Of a DNA stretch of 64,000 nt, positions 25,375 through 33,765 are shown piece by piece. A program made the translations under genes and the position numbers. Within the stretch, counting starts at the first letter, position 1, and the number at the start of each line of letters is the position of its first letter. The notes under the pieces are model-generated. The model had not been told where the DNA came from. It saw only the letters and a program-made list of their open reading frames with translations, and did not search any database. The stretch comes from Arthrobacter sulfonylureivorans (GTDB lineage Bacteria; Actinomycetota; Actinomycetes; Actinomycetales; Micrococcaceae): positions 1-64,000 of the forward strand of contig RJAE01000006.1 in the NCBI GenBank assembly GCA_004000035.1, given 5' to 3'.

Positions 25375-26199
25375 ATGCGTGAACTCCAGGCCACGATTAT
25401 TGACGAACTGGGCGTCCAGCCCTCCCTCGACCCGGCGCAGGAAGTCGCGCGGCGCGTCGGATTCCTCAAGGACTACCTCAAGACCAGCCGCACCAAGGGC
25501 TTTGTGCTCGGCATCAGCGGGGGGATCGACTCCAGCCTTGCCGGCAAGCTCGCTCAGCTGGCCGTGGACGAGCTCAAGGCCGAGGGCGTCGACGCCACGT
25601 TCGTGGCCGTGCGCCTACCGTACGGCGTCCAGCATGACGAAGACGACGCCCAGGCCGCGATGGACTTCATCAAGCCGACGGCGTCATGGACGTTCAACAT
25701 CAAGTCGGCCGTCGACGGTTTCCAGTCCGAGTTCACGTCGACCACCGGCGAGGAGATCACGGACTTCAACAAGGGCAACATCAAGGCACGCGCCCGGATG
25801 ATGGCCCAGTACGCGCTGGCCGGTCAGCACAACTATCTGGTGCTGGGCACCGACCACGGCGCCGAGTCGGTGACTGGCTTCTTCACGAAGTTCGGCGACG
25901 GCGCCGCCGACGTCTTGCCGCTCTTTGGACTGAACAAGCGGCAGAACCGCCAACTCCTGGAACATCTGGGCGCCAGCGACCAGGTGGCGCACAAGGTGCC
26001 GACGGCGGACCTGCTGGATGACAAGCCGGGCCGCACGGATGAAGACGAACTGGGCATCAGCTACGACCACATCGACGAATACCTAGAGGGCGGCGCGGTC
26101 CCCGGTGAGGTCGCCGAGAAGATCGAGCAGCGCTACCTGATGACCAGGCACAAGCGCACAACCCCAGTGTCCATCCTGGACAAGTGGTGGCGTAGCTAG
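25375..26199 (+). CDS. nadE: NAD+ synthetase (ammonia-dependent)
   Basis: 274-residue NAD+ synthetase, amidating deamido-NAD+ with ATP and ammonia in the last step of NAD synthesis. PP-loop motif GISGGIDSS at residues 46-54; NAD-binding [36 protein letters not shown] and [28 protein letters not shown] are typical. There is no N-terminal glutaminase domain, so it uses free ammonia, like the E. coli enzyme of similar length. ATG 25375 chosen; a GTG two codons upstream is possible. Palindromic repeats lie immediately upstream. Confidence 0.96.
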   Translation: MRELQATIIDELGVQPSLDPAQEVARRVGFLKDYLKTSRTKGFVLGISGGIDSSLAGKLAQLAVDELKAEGVDATFVAVRLPYGVQHDEDDAQAAMDFIKPTASWTFNIKSAVDGFQSEFTSTTGEEITDFNKGNIKARARMMAQYALAGQHNYLVLGTDHGAESVTGFFTKFGDGAADVLPLFGLNKRQNRQLLEHLGASDQVAHKVPTADLLDDKPGRTDEDELGISYDHIDEYLEGGAVPGEVAEKIEQRYLMTRHKRTTPVSILDKWWRS

Positions 26200-26245
26200 G
26201 ACCCGTCCAAGGCTGCGTCGCTGCGCAGGAGCCGGGAGCTGGAGG

Positions 26246-26596
26246 GTGGAGCTTGACGAATTCCTCGCGAACAGAAACCCGAAGGCCGTCTCGTTGTTCC
26301 TGGAGTTCCGAGCAATAGTCCTGTCGCTCGGTCCGGTTCAGGAGCGGGTCCACCGGACGGAAGTCGCGTGGGCAGACCAACGCGTATTCGCTGACGCGTT
26401 CACCCTTTCCGATCGATTGGAAGTTGCGATCCATTTGCTGAGGCGGGTAGAGCACCCACAGCTGCTCCAGGCTTTTCCGACCACCCGGAAGGTGATGACC
26501 CACCGGCTATCCATTACGGCCGCGGGGCAGCTCGACGAGACCATCGAGGCGCTGCTGGCCGAAGCGCTCGACACCGTCGGCCCGGGGACCCGATGA
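26246..26596 (+). CDS. DUF5655 domain protein
   Basis: 116-residue protein resembling DUF5655, a small domain of unknown function. Recognised from the layout: FLEFRAIVLSLGPVQERVHRTEVAWADQRVFADAFTLSDRLEVAIHLLRRVEHPQLLQ followed by THRLSITAAGQLDETIEALLAEA. GTG start at 26246 with GGAGCTGGAGG immediately upstream. No signal or membrane segment. Its 3' end lies in a duplicated segment shared with the converging UDG-like gene. Confidence 0.7.
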   Translation: MELDEFLANRNPKAVSLFLEFRAIVLSLGPVQERVHRTEVAWADQRVFADAFTLSDRLEVAIHLLRRVEHPQLLQAFPTTRKVMTHRLSITAAGQLDETIEALLAEALDTVGPGTR

Positions 26597-26662
26597 AGCT
26601 CAGTCGGTCCGGGCACCTGTTGAGCGGGGTGGGCCCGGGAACCGGCTGAAGCTCAGCCGACC
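26579..26662. repeat. Duplicated segment with hairpin at converging gene ends
   Basis: About 31 bases beginning GGCCCGGG and containing TGAAGCTCAG occur at 26579-26610 and 26632-26662 (period about 53). The first covers the stop of the DUF5655 gene, the second the stop of the UDG-like gene. The second copy forms a perfect 7-bp hairpin, CGGCTGA-agc-TCAGCCG (26643-26659), possibly a weak terminator. Confidence 0.65.
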
Positions 26663-27255
26663 AGGCTCTTCGCCCGCCTCACTGCCTTACGGAAGTCTTC
26701 CTGGTTTTTCTTGCTGATCAAGGCCTTGCCGCCGGGGCTGGGCGCCTTGATGACAGTCGGCCGGGTGAACGCACCCATGTGCTTGGCCCACTGGGTCTTG
26801 GTGAAGGTTCCACACAATACGACTACTTGAAGGCGTGGCAGCAGCCCGAGGACGGTTTTGAGCGCCTTGACCCCGGCGATGGTCTGGATTGGGGTCGGCT
26901 CAGCGCCGTCCAGGAAAAAGGGAACCGTGTTCCACTGGAGGATTCCGTCGTGAAGCTCCGCCTCGTTCCGTTCGTTCCAGCACCGCTCGGCGGCCTGATC
27001 CGGGTTGTCGACTGAGACGAATCCCAGCCCCTCGGCGGTGACCGTGTTGCTTCCGGGGCTGTCGAGCAAGAAGAGCACCCGGGCCGCGGAACCGGCATCC
27101 GCCGGGTCAAAATGCGGTACGGGCTCTTTCCGCGTCTTGGCGTATGCCTCCCGCCATTCTTCAAGCTCTTGAATGGCCGGCTCGGTTTGCAGCATGGCTT
27201 TCCTCTGCTGCTGTTCGTTCGGATCTGCGAGGGTCTGCGGCTTATCGGCGAACAT
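26653..27255 (-). CDS. Uracil-DNA glycosylase superfamily protein
   Basis: 200-residue actinobacterial UDG-like protein. Family signs are ARVLFLLDSPGSNTVTAEGLGFVSVDN, ILQWNTVPFFLDG (in place of motif GEAPG/N regions), VKALKTVLGLLPRLQVVVLCG and the C-terminal PSPGGKALISKKN, which corresponds to the family's HPSP-type motif but lacks the histidine. Whether it is an active glycosylase is therefore open. Start at 27255 gives a 30-residue N-terminal extension; MLQTEPAIQEL near 27195 is an alternative start. Lies opposite xthA, another DNA-repair gene. Confidence 0.7.
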   Translation of the reverse strand: MFADKPQTLADPNEQQQRKAMLQTEPAIQELEEWREAYAKTRKEPVPHFDPADAGSAARVLFLLDSPGSNTVTAEGLGFVSVDNPDQAAERCWNERNEAELHDGILQWNTVPFFLDGAEPTPIQTIAGVKALKTVLGLLPRLQVVVLCGTFTKTQWAKHMGAFTRPTVIKAPSPGGKALISKKNQEDFRKAVRRAKSLVG

Positions 27256-27440
27256 ATCTCCAACATACCCCCCGGCCGTAGGAAGCCGCAGGGTCCGCTG
27301 CGCGGTTTCGGCAGCGCGCGGGCTGGTTCCGCCTCCGCGCGCCCCGGTTCCGCCACCCGCACTGCGCGGTTTCGGCTCCCCGCGGCCCGTTTCGCCCGGG
27401 CGAGAAGCGCAGCATGCGCCGGTTGGGTAACGTAGCTGTT

Positions 27441-28244
27441 GTGAAGATTGCTACCTGGAATGTGAACTCGATCCGTGCCCGCGCCGACCGCGTTGAGGCC
27501 TGGCTGCAGCGCTCCGACGTGGATGTCCTGGCCATCCAGGAGACCAAGGCCAAGGATGAGAACTTCCCGTGGGACCTGTTCGAGAAGAACGGCTACGAAG
27601 TGGCGCACTTCGGCCTGAACCAGTGGAACGGCGTGGCCATCGCCTCCCGGGTCGGCCTGGATGACGTGGAACGGACCTTTCCCGGCCAGCCGCACTTCGG
27701 CAAGACCGAGGAGATCACCGCTGCCGAGGCCCGCGCCATCGGGGCAACCTGCGGCGGCGTGCGGGTCTGGAGCCTGTATGTTCCCAATGGCCGGGCAGTC
27801 GACGATCCCCACATGCCCTACAAGCTGAACTGGCTGAAGGTGCTGAAAGAAGAAGCCGCCAGCTGGGTCCAGGCCGACCCCACCCTGAACCTCGCCCTGA
27901 TGGGTGACTGGAACATCGCCCCCACCGACGACGACGTCTGGGACATCGAATGGTTCCGCGCCCAAAACGCCACGCACATCACCGAGCCGGAGCGCTCCGC
28001 TTTCCGTGCCTTCGAAGAGGCCGGATTCGTGGATGTAGTCCGGCCGCACACGCCCGGTCCCGGGGTCTACACCTACTGGGACTACACCCAGCTGCGCTTC
28101 CCCAAGAAGGAAGGCATGCGCATCGACTTCATCCTGGCCTCCCCGGCGCTGGCCGCCCGGGTCAGCGGTGCGATGATCGACCGCGAGGAGCGCAAGGGCA
28201 AGGGCGCATCGGATCACGCACCGGTTATTGCGGAGCTGGATTGA
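27441..28244 (+). CDS. xthA: Exodeoxyribonuclease III
   Basis: 267-residue AP endonuclease/3'-5' exonuclease of base-excision repair. The EEP-fold motifs are VKIATWNVNSIRAR (Asn), LAIQETKAKD (metal-binding Glu at about residue 34), LYVPNG, LMGDWNIAPTDDD (catalytic Asp, Asn) and KGASDHAPVIAEL (catalytic Asp-His). GTG at 27441 gives the normal N-terminus; the track-like extension to 27414 adds nine residues without support. The stop is followed by a 1-bp gap to the next ATG, so the two are cotranscribed. Confidence 0.95.
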   Translation: MKIATWNVNSIRARADRVEAWLQRSDVDVLAIQETKAKDENFPWDLFEKNGYEVAHFGLNQWNGVAIASRVGLDDVERTFPGQPHFGKTEEITAAEARAIGATCGGVRVWSLYVPNGRAVDDPHMPYKLNWLKVLKEEAASWVQADPTLNLALMGDWNIAPTDDDVWDIEWFRAQNATHITEPERSAFRAFEEAGFVDVVRPHTPGPGVYTYWDYTQLRFPKKEGMRIDFILASPALAARVSGAMIDREERKGKGASDHAPVIAELD

Positions 28245-28245
28245 G

Positions 28246-29070
28246 ATGAAGTTTCCGTACGTCTCCTACCTGCGGGTCTTCGAACCACTCGATGTGTTCG
28301 ACGACGACCAGCAGCTGCTCATCATGAGCCAGCGCGGCCGCGGCAGGGACGTGACGGAGAACCTGGACCGCGGTGACTCGCTGCGCCGGATCACGCGCAC
28401 CGTGTCCGATCCGTTCCCGCATACCAGCGAGGACCTGATCCGGGTACTGCATTACCCGACGGCGGATGGCATCACCGCCCCACGCTACTGTCCCAACCAG
28501 CTGGCCGTCCGCAGTACCTTGGCCGCCGAATCGCTCTCCAGCAGCCTGCGGGATCCGCTGCTGGGGCTGCTGGTGCCGGAAGCCGCACGCGACGCCCAGC
28601 AGTCGCGGCTGGACCCAGACAACTTTGTGGAATCGCTGGCCAAGCTGCACACGCGCAGTTCCACCTGGGGCATTCCGTTCGGCTGGTTCGTGCTGTTCCG
28701 CGAGGACGACCATACCGAAAGGGTGGAGACCGACCACACGCTGCAGACCGTCCGCCTGGCCGCCCCGGTTCCGCAGTGCATCGACCGCGCCCGCTACGCG
28801 GCGGCATCGCTGGCCGTGGCAGCACCGGGGCTCGATCTGCTCGAAGAACTGACCGAGCTGATCGAGTGGCTGGAGACCTTCACGGCCGATGCCGTCGTGG
28901 AGCTGGACTATGGCCGCGTGGCCGAACTGGTCTACCCGGACGAATCGCCGTCGGACGTGCATGCCGGCATCGAATCGCTGGCCGACGGAGACATGACCGG
29001 CGCCGCTGCCGCGTACCGCCGCCTGGCCGGCCGCTGGATCAAGATCCGCCAACTGGCCCGTGCCTCCTGA
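28246..29070 (+). CDS. Conserved hypothetical protein downstream of xthA
   Basis: 274-residue soluble protein, family not recognised with confidence. It begins MKFPYVSYLRVFEPLDVF, has a hydrophilic middle with SSTWGIPFGWFVLFREDDH and VRLAAPVPQCIDRARYAAA, and ends in helices (LLEELTELIEWLETFTADAVVELDYGRVAELVYP...RRLAGRWIKIRQLARAS). No signal peptide, membrane segment or catalytic signature is apparent. Its ATG follows the xthA stop within the sequence TTGAGATGA, so it is translationally coupled and may be expressed together with repair functions. Confidence 0.75.
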   Translation: MKFPYVSYLRVFEPLDVFDDDQQLLIMSQRGRGRDVTENLDRGDSLRRITRTVSDPFPHTSEDLIRVLHYPTADGITAPRYCPNQLAVRSTLAAESLSSSLRDPLLGLLVPEAARDAQQSRLDPDNFVESLAKLHTRSSTWGIPFGWFVLFREDDHTERVETDHTLQTVRLAAPVPQCIDRARYAAASLAVAAPGLDLLEELTELIEWLETFTADAVVELDYGRVAELVYPDESPSDVHAGIESLADGDMTGAAAAYRRLAGRWIKIRQLARAS

Positions 29071-29113
29071 CCCAGCCAACACCGCTGCGTGTTCCGCCAG
29101 GGCCGCAGCCAAC

Positions 29114-29128
29114 GGCCCAAAGGCCTTT
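29114..29128. terminator. Short weak terminator-like hairpin
   Basis: GGCC-caaa-GGCC followed by TTTAATTT on the plus strand, in the gap between the converging hypothetical gene (ends 29070) and the LacI-type regulator (ends 29132). The stem is only 4 bp, so function is doubtful. Confidence 0.3.
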
Positions 29129-29131
29129 AAT

Positions 29132-30142
29132 TTACGACGGCGGTGGCCCGGTTGACGCCCTGACCACCAGTTCGTGCGGCTGGATCCGCGGCACGTCCAG
29201 GCGCGCCTTGCCCTGCAGTTCAGCCAGCAGCAGCTCCGCGGCGTAGGCCCCCTGCTCGTCCGGCCGCTGCCGGATGGTGGTCAGGCCCATCGGCTCGGCG
29301 AACTCGTGGTCGTCAATACCCACCACGGAGAGATCCTCGGGCACCCGAAGCCCTCGTTCGTGCGCGGCCAGCAGCGCGCCGAACGCCATCTCGTCCGCGG
29401 AGGCGAAGATCGCCGTCGGCCGCTCCCCCGGCGCATCCAGCAGCTGGCCAGCGGCAATCTTTCCGCCGGCGAACCGGAAGTCCCCCATGGCCTGCCATTC
29501 CGGCCGGACCGGCAGCCCGTGCCGGGCCATGGTGTCCCGGAAGGCCTGCTCGCGCCGGCGCGGCACGTCGAAGTCGATGCCGTACGCGCCGCCGCCCTTC
29601 AGGTGGGCAATCCTGGTGTGACCGAGCGAAATAAGGTACTCCACCGCGTCGGTAGCCGCGGCGGCGTCGTCCACGCTGACGCTGCGCAGCCCGTCCACGT
29701 GGCCGCCCACAATCACATTGGGATACTCCAAGGCCTGCAGGTCGGCCAGCTCGTCCGGCGTCAACTGCATGCACATCACCAACAGCGCATCGATCCGCTT
29801 GCGCAACATGGAGCGGTGGAACACGCGTTGGCGGTTGGTGCCGGAGCCGCCCAGGCTGAACACAATCAGGTCGTAGCCCGCAGCCCGCAACGCCCGGTCC
29901 ACACCTTCCAGCGCGGACGCAAAGTACCATCGTTCGATCATCGGCAGCAGCACGCCCATCGCCATGGTGCGGCCGGAGGCCAGGTGGGCTGCCGACGAGG
30001 AAGGCTCGTAGCCCAGCGAATCGGCCGTCTGCAGCACCCGGTCGCGGGTGGCCGCGGAGACCCCGGTCAGCCCGCGGAGGGCGCGCGACACCGTGGCCGT
30101 CGAGACGCCGGCGGCCCGGGCGACGTCGTCGATCCCGGTCAC
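29132..30142 (-). CDS. LacI family transcriptional regulator
   Basis: 336-residue LacI/GalR repressor. Residues 1-50 are the helix-turn-helix and hinge (IDDVARAAGVSTATVSRALRGLTGVSAATRDRVLQTADSLGYEPS); the remainder is a periplasmic-binding-protein-like sensor (AIFASADEMAFGALLAAHERGLRVPEDLSVVGIDDHEFAEPMGLTTIRQ). GTG start at 30142 with GGTGAGGG upstream. It is the last gene of the alpha-glucoside transporter operon (7 bp after the permease stop) and is the likely repressor acting at 33598-33609. Confidence 0.94.
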   Translation of the reverse strand: MTGIDDVARAAGVSTATVSRALRGLTGVSAATRDRVLQTADSLGYEPSSSAAHLASGRTMAMGVLLPMIERWYFASALEGVDRALRAAGYDLIVFSLGGSGTNRQRVFHRSMLRKRIDALLVMCMQLTPDELADLQALEYPNVIVGGHVDGLRSVSVDDAAAATDAVEYLISLGHTRIAHLKGGGAYGIDFDVPRRREQAFRDTMARHGLPVRPEWQAMGDFRFAGGKIAAGQLLDAPGERPTAIFASADEMAFGALLAAHERGLRVPEDLSVVGIDDHEFAEPMGLTTIRQRPDEQGAYAAELLLAELQGKARLDVPRIQPHELVVRASTGPPPS

Positions 30143-30149
30143 GGCGCCC

Positions 30150-31106
30150 TCACCCCTTGAGCCCGCCCGCCATCAGGCCGCGGACAAAGTAGCGTTGCAG
30201 GCCGAAGAACACCGCCAGCGGCACGATCATGGAGACGAACGCCCCCGCCGTCAGCCGGTGCCACTCGTCGCCGCGGGTACCGGTCAGCTCCGCCAACCGC
30301 TGCGTGATTGGCGCGACGTCCGCGGTGCCGCCGGAGAACACCAGCGCCACCAACAGGTCGTTCCAGACCCAGAGGAACTGGAAGATGCCGAAGGCGGCGA
30401 TCGCCGGCACGGACAGCGGCAGCACGATCCGCCAGAAGATCGTCGCGTGTCCCGCGCCGTCCACCCGGGCCGCCTCGATGACTTCGCCTGGGATCTCGGA
30501 AATGAAGTTGTGCAGCAAGAAGATGGCCAGCGGCAGCGCGAAGATGCTGTGCGCTATCCACAGCTGGGCGTAGGTCCCTGACGGCAGCAGTTGGAACTCG
30601 CCGATCTTGAGGTTGATGAACAGCGAGAGCAGCGGGATCAGCGCCATCTGCAGCGGCACGATCTGCAGCGCGAAAATGAAGATGAACAGCGTGTCCTTGC
30701 CGCGGAACCGGCCCCAGGCAAAAATGTAGGCCGCCATGGAGGCGATCACCAGCGGAATGATGGTGGCCGGGATGACGATCGCCAGCGAATTGATGAAGTA
30801 CTGGCCCAGGTTGGACGCGGAGCCGCCCGCGGACGCCAGCACGTCGGTGTAGTTCTTGGTGGTGAACTCCAGGTCGCCCAGGACGTTCCACCAGCCGTTG
30901 GCCTGGATGTTGTCTTCGGGCCGCAGCGAGGAGATGAACAGTCCGAAGGTGGGCACCGTCCAGATCACGGCAATGATGATCGCGGCCGCAGTGGCCCCGC
31001 GCGAGGTGAGGCGTTGTTTGACCCGCCGGGCGATCGGGATCTGCGGTTCAGCGGCTTTGGCCAGGACTGCCTCGGGAGCGGCCGGGATGGCAGGCGTTGT
31101 GCTCAT
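30150..31106 (-). CDS. Carbohydrate ABC transporter permease (MalG class)
   Basis: 318-residue inner-membrane permease. A hydrophilic N-terminus precedes about six membrane segments (AAAIIIAVIWTVPTFGLFISSL first). The EAA loop that docks on the ATPase is EVIEAARVDGAGHATIFWRIVLPLSVPAI. This is MalG-like, CUT1-class. ATG at 31106 overlaps the stop of the MalF-like gene by 4 bp; the 581-residue open frame on this strand is partly an out-of-frame reading of its neighbour. No ATPase gene is in the locus, so a shared MsiK-type ATPase elsewhere is likely. Confidence 0.93.
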   Translation of the reverse strand: MSTTPAIPAAPEAVLAKAAEPQIPIARRVKQRLTSRGATAAAIIIAVIWTVPTFGLFISSLRPEDNIQANGWWNVLGDLEFTTKNYTDVLASAGGSASNLGQYFINSLAIVIPATIIPLVIASMAAYIFAWGRFRGKDTLFIFIFALQIVPLQMALIPLLSLFINLKIGEFQLLPSGTYAQLWIAHSIFALPLAIFLLHNFISEIPGEVIEAARVDGAGHATIFWRIVLPLSVPAIAAFGIFQFLWVWNDLLVALVFSGGTADVAPITQRLAELTGTRGDEWHRLTAGAFVSMIVPLAVFFGLQRYFVRGLMAGGLKG

Positions 31107-32068
31107 CGGATTTCCCTCTGCTTCTTCAGCTGCCGGGCGTTGTACAGCACGATAGGGAGCACCATCAGGAACAGGATCAGCGCCAGCGCGGCGCCGCGTC
31201 CCGGCTCGCTGGCGCGGAACGCCTGGGTGTACATCTCGTTGGCCACCACCGACGTTTCGAAGTTGCCCGCGGTCATGGTCCGGACAATGTCGAAGACCTT
31301 CAGCGTGCCGATGGTGATGGTCGTGACCACCACGATCAGTGCACCGCGGATGGACGGGACGGTAATGGAGAAGAACTGTTGCCTGCCGTTCGCCCCGTCC
31401 AGCCGGGCCGCCTCCACAATTTCGGTGGGAATGCCCTTGATTGCCGCGGACAGGATGACCATGGCAAAACCGGTCTGGATCCAGACCATCACGGCGATCA
31501 GGAAGAAGGTGTTTTCCGGCGCGTCCAGCAGGAACTGTTTGGGTTCGCCGCCGAACCACACCAGGATCTGGTTCAGCAGGCCGATCTGCTCGCGTTCGGC
31601 CCCGCGGTACGTGTACATGAACTTCCAGATCACGCCGGCGCCCACCATGGAAATGGCCATCGGCATGAAGACCAGGGCCTTCAGCGCCTTCTCGCCGCGC
31701 GCCCGGTCGATGAACACCGCATAGGCCAGCCCGATGCCGGTGGACATCAGCGGCACCAGCACAACCCACAGCAGTGTGTTCCTTAGCGTTACCAGGGCCT
31801 CGGGCTGGGTGAACATCCAGACGAAGTTGTCCATGCCGTTGGGCGATCCGTTGCGGTCCGTGAACGCCAGGTAGGTGGTTTGGATGGCCGGCCAAATAAG
31901 CCCAATAGCCAACAGCACGACGGCGGGTGCCAGGAATCCGATGATGGTCGCCTTATCGCGGAACGTCTTCGGGGCCCGGTCCACCAACAGCATGATCAGG
32001 GCGATGATCGCGGCAAAGATTGCCAGCGCGATCACTACCTGCACAAGCTTTTCGCCAACGTCTTCCAT
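31103..32068 (-). CDS. Carbohydrate ABC transporter permease (MalF class)
   Basis: 321-residue MalF-like CUT1 permease with an N-terminal anchor (VVIALAIFAAIIALIMLLV) and six further hydrophobic segments. The EAA loop is EIVEAARLDGANGRQQFFSITVPSIRGAL. The upstream AAGGAGGTAAGTGCC is a strong ribosome site for ATG 32068. It forms the heterodimeric channel with the following MalG-like subunit and is separated from the binding-protein gene by a large GC-rich hairpin that may reduce its expression. Confidence 0.93.
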   Translation of the reverse strand: MEDVGEKLVQVVIALAIFAAIIALIMLLVDRAPKTFRDKATIIGFLAPAVVLLAIGLIWPAIQTTYLAFTDRNGSPNGMDNFVWMFTQPEALVTLRNTLLWVVLVPLMSTGIGLAYAVFIDRARGEKALKALVFMPMAISMVGAGVIWKFMYTYRGAEREQIGLLNQILVWFGGEPKQFLLDAPENTFFLIAVMVWIQTGFAMVILSAAIKGIPTEIVEAARLDGANGRQQFFSITVPSIRGALIVVVTTITIGTLKVFDIVRTMTAGNFETSVVANEMYTQAFRASEPGRGAALALILFLMVLPIVLYNARQLKKQREIR

Positions 32069-32109
32069 GGCACTTACCTCCTTGGTGCGTGGAAGGGAAG
32101 GGTCGCGCC

Positions 32110-32146
32110 GGCCGCGCCGCCCGCATTGGTCACGGGCGGCGCGGCC
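32110..32146 (-). promoter_or_regulatory. Intercistronic hairpin between binding-protein and permease genes
   Basis: Perfect 14-bp stem GGCCGCGCCGCCCG / CGGGCGGCGCGGCC with a 9-base loop in the 95-bp gap. No T-run follows, so it is more likely an mRNA-stabilising or partial-attenuation element that keeps the binding protein in excess over the channel. Confidence 0.7.
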
Positions 32147-32163
32147 GGGCTACGGGTAGCGGC

Positions 32164-33513
32164 TTAGTCCGAAGGCCAGCTGGCTTCGATCGAGTCGACC
32201 ACTTCCTTGGTCGACTTGCCGTTGATCCATTCCACAACGCCGCTCCAGAAGGAGTTGGCGCCCACCGCACCGGGCATCAGGTCCGAACCGTCGAAGCGGA
32301 AAGTGGTGTCTTCCGACTGCAGCAGTTCGATGGACTGGCGGTCCAGGTCGCTGGTGGCCAGGGCAGGATCAAGGCCCTTGTTGGCGCTGATTGCGGCGCC
32401 CTGCTCCACCCGCTTGTTGGCGAATTCGGGTGAGGCCATGAACTGCAGGTAAGCCGAAACCTCTTCGCTTTCGGTGTAGGCAGCCACGAACTCGCCGCCG
32501 CCGGTGATGGCGCTGGCGCCGGCTTCCTGGCCCGGCGTGATGAAGGCCCAGACGTCGCCGTCCTCGGCCACGTTGGTGCCCTCGGGCCAGTTGGCCGCCT
32601 GGAAGGTGGCCTGGTGGTGCATCGCGCAGCTGCCGTCGATCACCGGCAGGCCGCCGTCGTCCACCGAGGTGGAGATGATCGAGCGGACGTCACCGATGCC
32701 GCCGTTGACATAGTCCTCGGTCTTCAGGATGTCGCCGACGGCATCGAACGCGTCGGCGACCTTCGGATCGTTGAACGGGATGTCGTGGTTGACCCACTGG
32801 TCGTAGACGTCCGGACCGGCCTGGCGCAGCAAGGCATCCTCGATCCAGTCGGTGCCGGCCCAGCCGGTCGCGTCGCCGGATTCAAAGCCGGCGCACCAGG
32901 GCTTCATGGTGCCCTCGTCCGCGATGGTCTTGGTCAGCGCCGTCATCTCGTCCCATGTTTGCGGGACCTCCCAGCCCTTGTCCTTGAACGTGGACGGCTG
33001 GTACCAGATGTAGCCCTTGACGCTGGCCAGCATCGGCGCGGCGTAGAAGGTGCCGTCGATCGTGCCGTAGGCCTTCCAGTCCGCGGACCAGTTCTTGTCC
33101 ACCAGGTCGGAGACTTCCTGCGGTGCGGGCTTGAGGTTTCCGGCGCGTGCCTGCGCGGCCAGCAGGCCCGGCTGCGGAATGATCGCCACGTCCGGCGGGT
33201 TGCCGGCCTGGGCGCGGACTTGGAGTTGCGTCTCGAATTCATTGGAGCCCTCGTACACCACGTCGATCCCGGTGCACTGCTCGAAGTCCACCCAGGACTG
33301 TTCCAGCTTGTCCTGCTCGGTATCCGTGATGGTGGAGTAGACGCTGACCTCGGCGCCGTCAAAGGTGCCGTAGGACTCGTAGGCGGAACAGTCGGCGGCT
33401 GCTTCGGACCCACTGGGCTCTTCCGTGCTTCCCCCGCAGGCGGAGAGTGTCAGTGCCATGGCGCTGAGCGCAGCCAACGGCAGGATGGCCTTTCTGGAGC
33501 GTGCGATGTGCAT
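32164..33513 (-). CDS. Alpha-glucoside-type ABC transporter substrate-binding lipoprotein
   Basis: 449-residue extracellular solute-binding protein family 1 (MalE-like, CUT1). Signal peptide with lipobox ALTLSACGG; Glu/Ser-rich tether; then core segments VSVYSTITDTEQDKLEQSWVDFEQCTGIDVVYEGSNEFETQLQVRAQAGNPPDVAIIPQPG and LPVIDGSCAMHHQATFQAANWPEG. Context with an alpha-glucosidase suggests trehalose, maltose or sucrose-like ligands, but specificity is inferred. ATG 33513 has AAAGGAGTCAC upstream. First gene of the minus-strand operon. Confidence 0.93.
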   Translation of the reverse strand: MHIARSRKAILPLAALSAMALTLSACGGSTEEPSGSEAAADCSAYESYGTFDGAEVSVYSTITDTEQDKLEQSWVDFEQCTGIDVVYEGSNEFETQLQVRAQAGNPPDVAIIPQPGLLAAQARAGNLKPAPQEVSDLVDKNWSADWKAYGTIDGTFYAAPMLASVKGYIWYQPSTFKDKGWEVPQTWDEMTALTKTIADEGTMKPWCAGFESGDATGWAGTDWIEDALLRQAGPDVYDQWVNHDIPFNDPKVADAFDAVGDILKTEDYVNGGIGDVRSIISTSVDDGGLPVIDGSCAMHHQATFQAANWPEGTNVAEDGDVWAFITPGQEAGASAITGGGEFVAAYTESEEVSAYLQFMASPEFANKRVEQGAAISANKGLDPALATSDLDRQSIELLQSEDTTFRFDGSDLMPGAVGANSFWSGVVEWINGKSTKEVVDSIEASWPSD

Positions 33514-33597
33514 GATGTGACTCCTTTGTCCGGTGGCCGCGCAGACGCTGATAGGTCAGGAAGAAGCCACCCAAGTACCAATCTGGTAACTGGTAAC

Positions 33598-33609
33598 GTA
33601 AACGCTTAC
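33598..33609. promoter_or_regulatory. LacI-type operator in alpha-glucoside divergent region
   Basis: GTAAACGCTTAC is a 12-bp near-palindrome with the central CG typical of LacI-family operators, lying 85 bp upstream of the binding-protein start and 157 bp upstream of the alpha-glucosidase. A direct repeat TGGTAAC TGGTAAC sits beside it. The adjacent LacI-type repressor (29132-30142) is the likely ligand. Confidence 0.65.
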
Positions 33610-33765
33610 TAAGTGTGCTGCAAGACACATTTTTGCGGGCGGCCGCTTCGATATCGAATCGTGATCTGCGCCGCATTCATGGCCGCCGGGCGATCGTGCC
33701 TGCCCGCGCGGTCGCGAGGATCATTAGGCTGGAAGTGGTCCTGACCCGCGAGCCGAGGAGTGTTA

